Part shown: in pieces, positions 42,762-51,239 of the stretch
Layout: the number at the start of each line of letters is the position of its first letter
Position numbering within the stretch: position 1 is the stretch's first letter
Source of the DNA: G963556115 sp963667375
GTDB taxonomy: Bacteria > Planctomycetota > SZUA-567
Direction: 5' to 3'
Assembly (NCBI GenBank): GCA_963667375.1
Contig: OY763323.1
Coordinates: forward strand, 3,840,472 to 3,904,471
DNA length: 64,000 nt
The notes under the pieces: model-generated
What the model saw: only the letters and a program-made list of their open reading frames with translations
What the model was told of the DNA's origin: nothing
Database searches by the model: none
Program-made: the position numbers and the translations under genes

Positions 42762-44080
42762 AGTTATACTGTTATTCGATTGCTCACAATAAGAGCGACC
42801 TGGAGCTCAGAGAAAAACTGGCTCTCAATGAACATGATTCGGTGATACTCTCCGATATCCTTCTTGCCTCGGGACTGAATGAGGCACTGACACTCTGCAC
42901 CTGCAACCGGACAGAGATCTTTGCTGTGAGCAAGGAACGGGAAATCCCGGATTTTGCCGGATTTCTCGCGGATATCACCACTGCAACGCGGGAACTTATT
43001 GCCGAAGTCGGCATCCTGTATCAAGATCAGCAGGTAATTGAGCACCTCTTTATGCTGTCCTGCGGTCTGAAATCAATGGTAATTGGCGAGACCGAGATAC
43101 TCGGACAGCTCAAGCGCGCCTATGCCAACGCGCTGGCGGTAAACAGCACCGGCAAGATTCTCAACCGGAGCTTCCAGCACGCTTTCACGCTGGCCAAACA
43201 TATACGCAGCGGCACCGAAATCGGTAAATTCCGTATCTCTGTGGCCAGCATCGCGGTGGAGGAGATCGTCAAGCTGCGTGAGAATCTGGACACGCTGAAT
43301 ATCTATGTCTGGGGTACCGGTGAGGTCGGACGGGCAACGGTCAAGGCGCTGGAAAGCAGCGGTGCCAAACCTGGTATCGTCATCAGCCGCCATCCAGAGC
43401 GTTTTCTGAATAATCCGCTGGGTCGTGGCTGGGTCACGATCAACAGCACCGCCCACGCCGAGGTTATCTCTGACGCGGATATCTTCATCTCCTGCACCGG
43501 CGCACCGCACACCGTGATCACGCCGAAGCATCTGGAGCAGGTCTACAAACCGCTGCTGCTGGTAGATCTGGCGGTACCGCGGGATATCGATCCGGAGGTG
43601 CGGAAGCTTGGAAACGTGACCCTGATTGACATGGATGATATCGGCAGGATCTCGCAGGCGAATATCTCCCGCCGCGAGAACACCAGAGAGCAGCTGACAC
43701 CGATACTGAAGAATGAAGCGACCCGTTATTTCAGCTGTCTGATCGCCAGCGACTCGCAGAGCTGCATTGCCAAATGGCGGCAGGAAGCGCATGAAATTCT
43801 GGCGCAGGAAATTGACACACTGCTGGCGGAGACCAATGACCTGCCCGAGGAGTTCCGGGAGAAATTCAACAAACTCGGCAGACGCCTGATGCACCGCATG
43901 CTCCACTGGCCGAGTGTCGCCCTCAACCGCGCCATCCGGAGCAATCTGCCCTGCGCCGATTACTTCAAAGAGCTTGAGTCCGAGATAGAGCTGGAATTCA
44001 GCCGGGAAGAGATATACGGAATTACAGAGAACAGTCAGGAGGAAAACAATCCTGATCCTTTAGAAGAAGATACTAACTGA
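42758..44080 (+). CDS. hemA: Glutamyl-tRNA reductase
   Basis: A 440-residue enzyme that reduces glutamyl-tRNA to glutamate semialdehyde, the first step of tetrapyrrole synthesis by the C5 route. Catalytic Cys49 is in LCTCNRTEIF. GLKSMVIGETEILGQLKRAY is the family signature, an NADPH-binding stretch is VWGTGEVGRATVKAL, and a C-terminal dimerisation helix ends the protein. It starts within the end of the Memo/AMMECR1 gene (ATGA overlap), so the two are translationally coupled. Other hem genes are not in the window. A cobalamin-type gene lies on the other strand 6 kb away. Confidence 0.95.
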   Translation: MKLYCYSIAHNKSDLELREKLALNEHDSVILSDILLASGLNEALTLCTCNRTEIFAVSKEREIPDFAGFLADITTATRELIAEVGILYQDQQVIEHLFMLSCGLKSMVIGETEILGQLKRAYANALAVNSTGKILNRSFQHAFTLAKHIRSGTEIGKFRISVASIAVEEIVKLRENLDTLNIYVWGTGEVGRATVKALESSGAKPGIVISRHPERFLNNPLGRGWVTINSTAHAEVISDADIFISCTGAPHTVITPKHLEQVYKPLLLVDLAVPRDIDPEVRKLGNVTLIDMDDIGRISQANISRRENTREQLTPILKNEATRYFSCLIASDSQSCIAKWRQEAHEILAQEIDTLLAETNDLPEEFREKFNKLGRRLMHRMLHWPSVALNRAIRSNLPCADYFKELESEIELEFSREEIYGITENSQEENNPDPLEEDTN

Positions 44081-44103
44081 TAACAAAGAAAGAAGTCATA
44101 ATA

Positions 44104-44637
44104 ATGAAGAAGATAAGAAGCACCACCATCATTTCAGTAAAGAAAAACGGGAAGATCGCTATCGGCGGTGACGGTCAGGTAAGTCTCGGCAACACCGTGA
44201 TGAAAGACAGCGCCCGCAAGATCCGCTCCCTCGCCGGAGGCAAGGTGCTCTGCGGCTTTGCCGGCTCGACAGCCGATGCCTTTGCACTGCTGGAAAAGTT
44301 CGAACAGAAGCTGAGCGAGTACAACTGCAATATTCTCCGCTCCGCCATCGAGATGGCCAAGCTCTGGCGTACCGACCGTGTGCTGCGCCGGCTCGAGAGT
44401 ATGATGATCGTTATCGACAAGGAGAACCAGCTGCTGCTCGGCGGCAGCGGTGATGTGATTGAAGCCGATGACGGGGTGCTGGCAATCGGCTCCGGCGGAC
44501 AGTACGCGGCGGCGGCGGCCAAAGCCCTCATGCGTAATACCGACATGTCTGCCGCGGAAATCGTCAAAGAGGCTCTCACCCTCGCCAGCGAGATCTGTGT
44601 CTTTACCAACGGCAACCATGTTATCGAGGTTCTGTAA
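44104..44637 (+). CDS. hslV: ATP-dependent protease peptidase subunit HslV
   Basis: A 177-residue proteasome-like peptidase. The propeptide MKKIRS is removed to expose the N-terminal Thr7 nucleophile (TTIISVKKNGKIAIGGDGQVSLG). FAGSTADAFALLEKFE, LLLGGSGDVIEADDGVLAIGSGGQYA and ICVFTNGNHVIEVL are typical. It works as a dodecamer with the ATPase HslU, whose gene normally lies next door but is absent here. It is the last gene of the purA-led run, 23 bases after hemA, and a terminator follows. Confidence 0.95.
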   Translation: MKKIRSTTIISVKKNGKIAIGGDGQVSLGNTVMKDSARKIRSLAGGKVLCGFAGSTADAFALLEKFEQKLSEYNCNILRSAIEMAKLWRTDRVLRRLESMMIVIDKENQLLLGGSGDVIEADDGVLAIGSGGQYAAAAAKALMRNTDMSAAEIVKEALTLASEICVFTNGNHVIEVL

Positions 44638-44681
44638 CGCGGCGCTTGACCCAGCCCCGATAAAACTATTTTAAAATATCA

Positions 44682-44721
44682 AACCGGCCGCCTTATAAAT
44701 CAGGCACGACCGGTTTTTTTT
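44682..44721 (+). terminator. Terminator of the purA-hslV run
   Basis: AACCGGCCG pairs with CGACCGGTT (one C/A mismatch) around a long loop, followed by eight T's at 44714-44721. Confidence 0.88.
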
Positions 44722-44828
44722 ATTCAGCCGAGCTGAATCTTCTTTAAAAAAGCGGCAACCGCGCGCTTGCTTTTTCCATTAATTATATTACACCCGCGGC
44801 GGCATTGAAGCACCGTCACCAGCCCGGA

Positions 44829-45698
44829 CTAACACCGGGTAGGCATTACATCCTCGGCATTATAACTGCTGCGCACAAAAGGCGCGGCGGCGACACTGGC
44901 AAACCCCATCTCCTTAAGCTCAAGTTCAAGCTTGGCAAATTCCTCCGGCGGCATGTAATACGCCACCGGCAGATTACGCTCACTTATCGGCGCCAGATAC
45001 TGCCCGACCGTTATTATATCCACCCCGGCGTCCCGCAGCACCTCAGCCACCGCGATTATCTCCTGATAACTCTCACCCAGTCCGACCATCATCCCGCTCT
45101 TGGTTAGAAGCTGAGGGTAGCGCTGTTTAACATACGCGAGCTGCGCCACACTCCGCTGAAAATCGGCTATCGGACGGACCAGACCGTAGAGTCGCGGCAC
45201 CGTCTCCACATTATGATTATACACATCCGGCAGTACCGAAGCCGATACTTCCCAGGCGGTACTGTCACCGCCAAAGTCAGGAACCAGAATCTCTACCGTA
45301 GTCCGGGGATTAAGCTCACGCACCGCCAGCACCGTCCGGCGGAAATGCTCCGCCCCGCCGTCAGGAAGATCATCCCGGGTCACCGAGGTTATCACGGCGT
45401 GAGAGAGTTCCAGACGCTTTACCGCTTCCGCCACCCGCTCCGGCTCTCCCGGATCCAGCGGCTCCGGACGTTCCCGGCCGATAGCGCAGAACGCACAGCG
45501 GCGGGTACAATTCTTACCCATCATAATAAAGGTTGCCCGGCGTTTGCTGTAGCATTCCGAACGGTTGGGGCAGCAGGCATTGCTGCATACCGTCTTCAGA
45601 TCCAGATCAACCAGACAATTTTCGACACTTCTGAGCTTTGGGTTATCATGCTCCAGCCTGATGCTCAGCCATTCAGGCCTCGGATTCTTCTCTGACAT
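44829..45698 (-). CDS. lipA: Lipoyl synthase
   Basis: A 289-residue radical SAM enzyme that inserts two sulfur atoms into octanoyl groups on lipoyl domains. The auxiliary cluster motif is CSNACCPNRSEC, and the SAM-binding CxxxCxxC is CTRRCAFC, followed by VTSVTRDDLPDGGAEHF. The C-terminal GLGE and RSSYNAEDV motif is present. The ATG at 45698 has a GGAGGAAGG site just upstream; an ATG at 45716 is an alternative. It overlaps the end of malQ, so the two genes are transcribed together. Confidence 0.94.
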   Translation of the reverse strand: MSEKNPRPEWLSIRLEHDNPKLRSVENCLVDLDLKTVCSNACCPNRSECYSKRRATFIMMGKNCTRRCAFCAIGRERPEPLDPGEPERVAEAVKRLELSHAVITSVTRDDLPDGGAEHFRRTVLAVRELNPRTTVEILVPDFGGDSTAWEVSASVLPDVYNHNVETVPRLYGLVRPIADFQRSVAQLAYVKQRYPQLLTKSGMMVGLGESYQEIIAVAEVLRDAGVDIITVGQYLAPISERNLPVAYYMPPEEFAKLELELKEMGFASVAAAPFVRSSYNAEDVMPTRC

Positions 45699-47253
45699 CC
45701 TTCCTCCCACGGTCATAAAGATTATTCATACTATTGATATACCAGACCTCAAGATTCTCCAGCTGCTCCGGCAGCAGCCGCCAGCGCCAGTTACCGGAGC
45801 CGATCCCGGGGCGGTTCATACGGGCTTCATTCCCGAGTCCAATTATATCCTGAACCGGGAAGATAGCAACATCCGCAGTGGACATTAATGCCAGTTTTAT
45901 AAAATCCCAGTGAATATTGCTCCCGTCAACCCCGAGATACCGCCGGCAGAGATCCCGCTCGGCCGCGATGACATCCTGCCCCATATGGCTGTAGTCCTCA
46001 CCCTCGGCGCGGTACCAGCCCTGAGTCGTGTCGTTATCATGAGTCCCGGTATAAACCACACAGTTCTTGTCATATGAATGCGGACGGTACATATTCGCCC
46101 CATGACAGAAAGCAAACTGGAGTATCTTCATACCCGGCAGGTTATTCCGGTCACGCAACTCCTCGACCTCCGGTGTTATCACCCCGAGATCCTCGGCAAT
46201 CAGCGGCAGCTCACCGTCCTCCTTGGTATTGAACTCCCGGTGCAGCGTGTCAAAGAAGTCCTGCCCCGGCCCCTTGACCCACTTGCCGTTTTTCGCGGTA
46301 TCTTCTCCAGCCGGCACCTGCCAGTACGCTTCAAAGCCCCGGAAATGATCGATTCTGACGATATCGGTCTGCACCAGCACCGAACGCAGCCGGCGCAGCC
46401 ACCACTCATACCCCTCTTCGCGGTGCAGCTCCCATTTATATATCGGATTACCCCAAAGCTGCCCATCCTCACAGAAATAATCAGGCGGTGCCCCGGCCAT
46501 AAGCAGCGCCTCGCCGGTCTCGGGATCGACCTCGAACATCTCCCGCTCCGCCCAGACATCAGAGCTATCATGCGCGGTATAGATCGGCAGATCACCGATA
46601 ATCTTTATCCCCTTGCTGTTGGCTTTATCCTTTATCCGCCGCCACTGCCTGCTGAAGATAAACTGCAGCCAGCTCTGCAGCTCAATCTCCGCCGCCAGCT
46701 CGGCCCGCGCCTTCTCCAAGGCCTCAGGTTCACGCAGCAACAGTCCTTTGTCCTCCCACTCCCACCACGCCTTTTCCCCTTCACGTTTCTTGATGGCGAC
46801 AAAGAGGGCAAAATCCTCCAGCCAGCAGGAATTCTCCTCCTTAAAAGCGGCAAAATCTATCTGCATACCGGCAAATTCACTCTCCGCCCCGGCAAGAAAC
46901 TGCTCAAAAGCCACTTTAAATCGCTCATCTTTGAACCTGATAACCTCCCGGTAATCAACCCGGGACAATGACTCCGAGTGATACCCCAGAATATCGGTAC
47001 GGCTGAGCAGCCCCGCTTCCTCCAGCCGCTCCAGTGAGATGAGATAGGTATTACCCGCAAATGAGGACAAGGTCTGATACGGGCTGCCCGAACCGTTGAC
47101 CGGTCCCAGCGGCAGCAGCTGCCAGTACTTGACCTCGGCGCGATCAAGATAATCGATAAAACTCTCCGCCGCTATACCCAGATCCCCGATACCCTGCCCG
47201 CCCGGCAGCGACGAGGGGTGAACCAGAATCCCCGAACCTCTTTCCAGTGCCAT
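45673..47253 (-). CDS. malQ: 4-alpha-glucanotransferase (amylomaltase, GH77)
   Basis: A 526-residue GH77 enzyme that moves alpha-1,4-glucan segments between chains. Landmarks are RGSGILVHPSSLPGGQGIGDLG at the N-terminus, YWQLLPLGPV with GSPYQ, DLPIYTAHDSSDVWA, the nucleophile Asp in VRIDHFRGFEAYW, the acid/base Glu in LIAEDLGVITPEV, and VYTGTHDNDTT. It probably acts in maltodextrin or glycogen turnover in the cytoplasm. AAGGA lies 9 bases before the ATG. Its 3' end overlaps lipA. A GH57 protein is encoded 10 kb away. Confidence 0.95.
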   Translation of the reverse strand: MALERGSGILVHPSSLPGGQGIGDLGIAAESFIDYLDRAEVKYWQLLPLGPVNGSGSPYQTLSSFAGNTYLISLERLEEAGLLSRTDILGYHSESLSRVDYREVIRFKDERFKVAFEQFLAGAESEFAGMQIDFAAFKEENSCWLEDFALFVAIKKREGEKAWWEWEDKGLLLREPEALEKARAELAAEIELQSWLQFIFSRQWRRIKDKANSKGIKIIGDLPIYTAHDSSDVWAEREMFEVDPETGEALLMAGAPPDYFCEDGQLWGNPIYKWELHREEGYEWWLRRLRSVLVQTDIVRIDHFRGFEAYWQVPAGEDTAKNGKWVKGPGQDFFDTLHREFNTKEDGELPLIAEDLGVITPEVEELRDRNNLPGMKILQFAFCHGANMYRPHSYDKNCVVYTGTHDNDTTQGWYRAEGEDYSHMGQDVIAAERDLCRRYLGVDGSNIHWDFIKLALMSTADVAIFPVQDIIGLGNEARMNRPGIGSGNWRWRLLPEQLENLEVWYINSMNNLYDRGRKDVREESEA

Positions 47254-47381
47254 ACCAAATTCCTTTTATCTTCCAGCCACACTCAAGAAAACCTCATACC
47301 TGCTACCACCGCATTATACCCGATAATCTCCAGGATTCACGCAAAATCAGCAAACTCACCATAATTTAACCTAATTTACTC

Positions 47382-47411
47382 AAAAAAAAGCCGCACCCCA
47401 CCGGGTGCAGC
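47382..47411 (-). terminator. Terminator of the Bax-inhibitor-1-like gene
   Basis: A stem of 8 pairs with one mismatch (47390-47398 with 47403-47411), loop CACC, followed on the minus strand by eight T's (A's at 47382-47389). Confidence 0.88.
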
Positions 47412-47440
47412 TAATAAAAAAACGCCTCAGCAGTCAAAGC

Positions 47441-48235
47441 CTAATTGCGGCTGCGCAGTTTGGAGAGCAGGCGCAGAATCTCCAGATAGAGCCAGATCAG
47501 CGTCACCATCATCGCAAACGCTCCGTACCAGGACATATACTTCGGTGCCCGGCGGGCGGCGGCATTCTCGATAATCTGAAAATCAACGAGCAGCGAGAGC
47601 GCGGCGATAATGCAGACCAGCGCACTGAACCCGATAGAGATTCCGCTGTTACTGTTGACCATGGAGAGCCCGGTTCCCCAGAAACCCATTATAAAGTTTA
47701 TCAGATACACCACACACACCCCGAGTATCGCCGCAGTCAGCACCGCGCGGAACTTGGCTGTAGGAACAATGATCCGCTTGTAGTACAACAGCAGCATGAT
47801 AAAGAAGACGGCAAAGGTCGAAGAAGCCGCCTGCATGACAATACCCGGATACATCGATTCGGTAAAGGCGGAGATCCCGCCGATAGCCAGACCCTCAGCG
47901 AGGGCGTACGGAATCGACAGTACCGGAGCCAGATGCGGTTTAAAACTGATGATCAGCACCATGATAAACCCGACAATCAACCCGCCGATCATATACGGAG
48001 TGATAGAACCTGCCGCGTAAGCTGCGGCTGAGCGGTACATCTCCTCAGTCTCACCCGCCGGCAGCTGACTGAAAAATATGTGCCAGGGTACAATCGCCGC
48101 CGCCACCACACAGAATAGCAGCACCAGCGCCCGGATAATTGTCCCCTCGATAGTCATGGAACCCGCGTCGCCGCTGAAGGTCGCATCTTTGAATACCTTG
48201 TCATTCATAACCGGACTGTTAGAGATTAATGCCAT
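47441..48235 (-). CDS. Bax inhibitor-1 / YccA family membrane protein
   Basis: A 264-residue inner-membrane protein with about seven transmembrane segments and a hydrophilic N-terminus (SNSPVMNDKVFKD). The NSPVMN-x-F start, GLAIGGISAFTE and the C-terminal pore-like Asp residues in LVDFQIIENAAARRAPKYMSWYGAF match the bacterial BaxI_1 (YccA-like) group. These proteins may conduct calcium or modulate proteases; the role here is unknown. AGGAG precedes the ATG by 9 bases. It starts 30 bp after the diguanylate cyclase gene and likely shares its transcript. Confidence 0.87.
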   Translation of the reverse strand: MALISNSPVMNDKVFKDATFSGDAGSMTIEGTIIRALVLLFCVVAAAIVPWHIFFSQLPAGETEEMYRSAAAYAAGSITPYMIGGLIVGFIMVLIISFKPHLAPVLSIPYALAEGLAIGGISAFTESMYPGIVMQAASSTFAVFFIMLLLYYKRIIVPTAKFRAVLTAAILGVCVVYLINFIMGFWGTGLSMVNSNSGISIGFSALVCIIAALSLLVDFQIIENAAARRAPKYMSWYGAFAMMVTLIWLYLEILRLLSKLRSRN

Positions 48236-48265
48236 AAATTTTTCTCCTGCTTAAACCATAAAATA

Positions 48266-49933
48266 TTATACTTCACGCCCCTGCTTCCGACGTTTCTTGT
48301 CCTCATACATACGTGTGTCAGCTTCACTCAGAAGCTCCTCGAAACTCTTATGCCGCTTGCTGTCGTACTCGGCTCCGCCATATGCGAAATTAACCCCGAT
48401 TCCGGCGAACTTATCCCGGTTATCAGCTTCCAGACCGCTGCGAATACGTTCAACCACCCCTTCAGCCAGTCGCAGATCCATCCCGGAAAATGCCACCATG
48501 AACTCATCACCGCCGATACGGCTGACAATATCATACTCCCGCAGTTCGGATTTAAACCGCTCTGACACCAGCGTGAGCAGCTCATCTCCAGCGCTGTGCC
48601 CCAGAGAATCATTGATCTTCTTGAGGTTGTTCACATCAATTTCAAAGACGGTAAGCTCTTCACCACTGCGCCGCAGCTTCTTGAATTCATGCTGCAGGAA
48701 GAGCACCCCGAAGCGCCGGTTATAGACTCTGGTAAGGGGATCATACGCCGCTGCCTCCTTGATTGCATCCTCCAGAATATCCTGCTTCACCAGATTTGAG
48801 GAATAAAATAATCCGATAAGCATAAAGAGCAGTTCCGCACCGGTCACCGGCAGAATATTACTCCAGACAAAGCTGAGAAAAGCGTCTTTATAACAGCCCC
48901 CGGCGGTCACCGAAAAGAGCACCAGATCACCCGGATCCAGCTCCTCATCCGGCAGCACATTATTCTTTATCAGGTCGTACTTCTGATTACTCCGTGAAGC
49001 CGTGGAGTCGACCCGGATAGTTCTTTTGGCGAAGATAATATTATCCGTAGTGTACGCCCCGTCGGCATAATTGATAATATCCCCGTCCACATTCGTAAAG
49101 GTTTTGGCAAAGGCGTCAGCGACATCCGGCCCCAGACGGTTGGTACATATTTTGCCATTCTCCCACTTCAGATATGCCAGAGGCTGCCCCTTGCTGTTGA
49201 GCAGAAAGTACTTGTCACCGGAGAAGGAATCACCCTGCTTGAGTATATGTACCGAATCCGAGAGCAGCTCCGAACCGAGGAAGTTCAGTACCAGCACCCC
49301 TTCCACAATCCCGTGAAAGAATACCGGTGTCGCGAGCCGGATTACCAGCTTATACGGCAGTTCCACCCGTCCCCGCTCCTCATTCAGCTCCATCGTCGAG
49401 ATATAGGCGACATTGGTATTGAGGGCCATCGCCTCCTGAAAGTACGGGCGCTCAGACTTATCCTGAAGCAGCTCCGAAGAGACCTCCTGCGGAAAACCGC
49501 CCTCAACCCGGTTGATACGCACCCGTTCCCGCCCGTGCACCCCGATAAACCGCGCCTGATCATACTGACCCGTATTGCGCATATACGAATAGAGTGTCAA
49601 CGCTATCGACCGTTTGATATCACTGTTGCCATTATTATTATATTCGTGATCGATCACATCACTGAGGAAGAAGAGATCGCTGAGCGCATCCTTGATACGC
49701 AGGCTCATCATTATCTTGACCCCGTTCAGCTCATTCCCGACCCGCTCCTTGAGCTGGTTCTCAGATTCACTGACCCGCACATAAGTCGCCGTCAGCAGTA
49801 AGAGCAGGAGCATAATATTGAGCACCGCGAAGATAATACCGATATACTTCAGCCGCAGGTATTTCCTGGCTGAAAGCGCCAATGTCTCACGGACAAAGAG
49901 CTCTCCATCTACCTGCTGGTCAAAGAAATCCAT
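48266..49933 (-). CDS. Membrane-bound diguanylate cyclase (GGDEF) with extracytoplasmic sensor
   Basis: A 555-residue protein. A transmembrane segment (about residues 33-52) leads into an extracytoplasmic sensor domain of about 290 residues with a Cache-like pattern, then a second transmembrane segment (about 357-376), and the GGDEF domain to the end. The GGDEF motif is intact (RIGGDEFMVAF) and the product-inhibition RxxD site (REYD) stands exactly five residues before it, so the enzyme should be active and feedback-controlled. It makes cyclic di-GMP, which in many bacteria drives exopolysaccharide production. I use the ATG at 49933 (AGGGG 7 bases upstream). It is followed by the Bax-inhibitor-like gene. 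Confidence 0.92.
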   Translation of the reverse strand: MDFFDQQVDGELFVRETLALSARKYLRLKYIGIIFAVLNIMLLLLLLTATYVRVSESENQLKERVGNELNGVKIMMSLRIKDALSDLFFLSDVIDHEYNNNGNSDIKRSIALTLYSYMRNTGQYDQARFIGVHGRERVRINRVEGGFPQEVSSELLQDKSERPYFQEAMALNTNVAYISTMELNEERGRVELPYKLVIRLATPVFFHGIVEGVLVLNFLGSELLSDSVHILKQGDSFSGDKYFLLNSKGQPLAYLKWENGKICTNRLGPDVADAFAKTFTNVDGDIINYADGAYTTDNIIFAKRTIRVDSTASRSNQKYDLIKNNVLPDEELDPGDLVLFSVTAGGCYKDAFLSFVWSNILPVTGAELLFMLIGLFYSSNLVKQDILEDAIKEAAAYDPLTRVYNRRFGVLFLQHEFKKLRRSGEELTVFEIDVNNLKKINDSLGHSAGDELLTLVSERFKSELREYDIVSRIGGDEFMVAFSGMDLRLAEGVVERIRSGLEADNRDKFAGIGVNFAYGGAEYDSKRHKSFEELLSEADTRMYEDKKRRKQGREV

Positions 49934-50016
49934 ACTCATACCCCTATGACACCCAAGCGCACGCTGCATTCAGCAATTACACTGGAACCGACTCAAACAT
50001 AATTCACAATAACTTA

Positions 50017-50976
50017 CTACTCCTCCCGCGCCAACAACGCCAGCGCATTGAGCGCAGCAGCAGCAGCCGGCGAACCACCCTTGGCGGTAGTGTTGGCGAT
50101 ATACTCATGGTCAGAGGCGATAAGCGCCAGCTTGGACTCGCGGGCACCGACAAAACCTACCGGCAGCCCCACGACCAGCGCCGGACGCACCGCCATTTTG
50201 AGCAGCTGCCAGATCGCGGTCGGCGCATTACCAATCACCACCACCGCCCCGTCAAGCTGCTCCTCCAGCGAGATCATTGACGCCGCCGCCCGGGTGCAGC
50301 CGTGCTTGCGGGCAAGTACCGCCACCTCCAGCTCGGCAATCCTGCAGATCACCTCCGAGCCGACCTTGGTCATAGCGGTCTTGAGCATATTCACATCACA
50401 GATAATCGGTTTTCCCGCACGCAGCGCCGCAATCCCGCTGGCAACGGCATTTTCGGAGAAGCGCAGAGTATCGGCGAATGAATAATCCGCGGTTGAATGA
50501 ATAATCCGCCGGGCCACAATCTTCTCGCCGGTATTGAGCCGGGAGTAATCCTCCAGCTTGGTGTCGATTATCCGGTGGCTGAGGGTTTCAATGTCCGCTC
50601 CGAGCTCGGGCAGAAGTTCACAGTCGGTGGTTCTGGCGGCCATACTCTCCCAGAGTGCGTCCTCAATCACCGAGAGCGAGGTATAGTCAGGGAGCATTTC
50701 CACCGATACCGCCGGATTGACCACTGCAAAATCCTCGACCACCAGCGTTACCCGCTCTAGCACCCCCGCCCCGTCACAGACCGCCAGCGGGATCACTATC
50801 ACTCTGGAAAAGCCCGCCGCCGCCAGCTGTGAAAGCTGGGTCGCAAGCAGACGCTCCTCGACTCCGAAGACCTCAACCTCGGCCGCCGGTATTCTCCGGT
50901 TGAGCCGCGCAATCAGCGCTGCAAAAGACGTCGTAACCGCATTACCGGACTGTGTGAGAACGATTCCCGTATCCAT
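50017..50976 (-). CDS. Fusion of a degenerate CbiX-like chelatase domain with CbiC/CobH precorrin-8X methylmutase
   Basis: A 319-residue fusion. Residues 1-110 follow the CbiX/CbiK-type chelatase fold (VFGVEERLLATQLSQLAAAGFSRVIVIPL), and residues 125-319 are precorrin-8X methylmutase, with catalytic His160 in ARRIIHSTADYSF and GKPIICDVNML plus PTAIWQLL, LVVGLPVGFVGARESK. The chelatase His of the usual GHGS motif is replaced (LTQSG), and the second metal His is also absent (PLAVCDGAGV), so that half is probably inactive or altered. The methylmutase half looks intact and would act in cobalamin synthesis. No other cob/cbi gene is near. GGGGG lies 3 bases before the ATG at 50976; the longer reading from 51003 is less likely. 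Confidence 0.85.
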   Translation of the reverse strand: MDTGIVLTQSGNAVTTSFAALIARLNRRIPAAEVEVFGVEERLLATQLSQLAAAGFSRVIVIPLAVCDGAGVLERVTLVVEDFAVVNPAVSVEMLPDYTSLSVIEDALWESMAARTTDCELLPELGADIETLSHRIIDTKLEDYSRLNTGEKIVARRIIHSTADYSFADTLRFSENAVASGIAALRAGKPIICDVNMLKTAMTKVGSEVICRIAELEVAVLARKHGCTRAAASMISLEEQLDGAVVVIGNAPTAIWQLLKMAVRPALVVGLPVGFVGARESKLALIASDHEYIANTTAKGGSPAAAAALNALALLAREE

Positions 50977-51168
50977 TATCCCCCTTTTCTGCATTATCAT
51001 CAATCAACACCTTATTGTATATGGTATTATACCTGATTTTACCTGCGAACTGTAGTGAAAAACCCTATTAATTTTATCAGCAATGCTCAAAATAACCGCT
51101 GCCTGCGCCGCCCGCAGCCGTGCCATTAAAAACCAAGCCCGCCCCCGCAGCGCAAAAAGCTGATTGAC

Positions 51169-51198
51169 TTGTCCGGAATAATCCATAATCTTTATAAT
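51169..51198 (+). promoter_or_regulatory. lepB promoter
   Basis: TTGTCC (51169-51174), 18 bases, TATAAT (51193-51198), about 42 bases before the start codon. Confidence 0.6.
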
Positions 51199-51239
51199 AC
51201 TCTTTAATTTTATAAACAGCTATCAGCAACTGGAAATAT

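Noticed and set aside
43073..43906. 277-codon minus-strand ORF antisense to hemA
   Set aside because: hemA is certain on the plus strand; the antisense frame has no start signal or domain.
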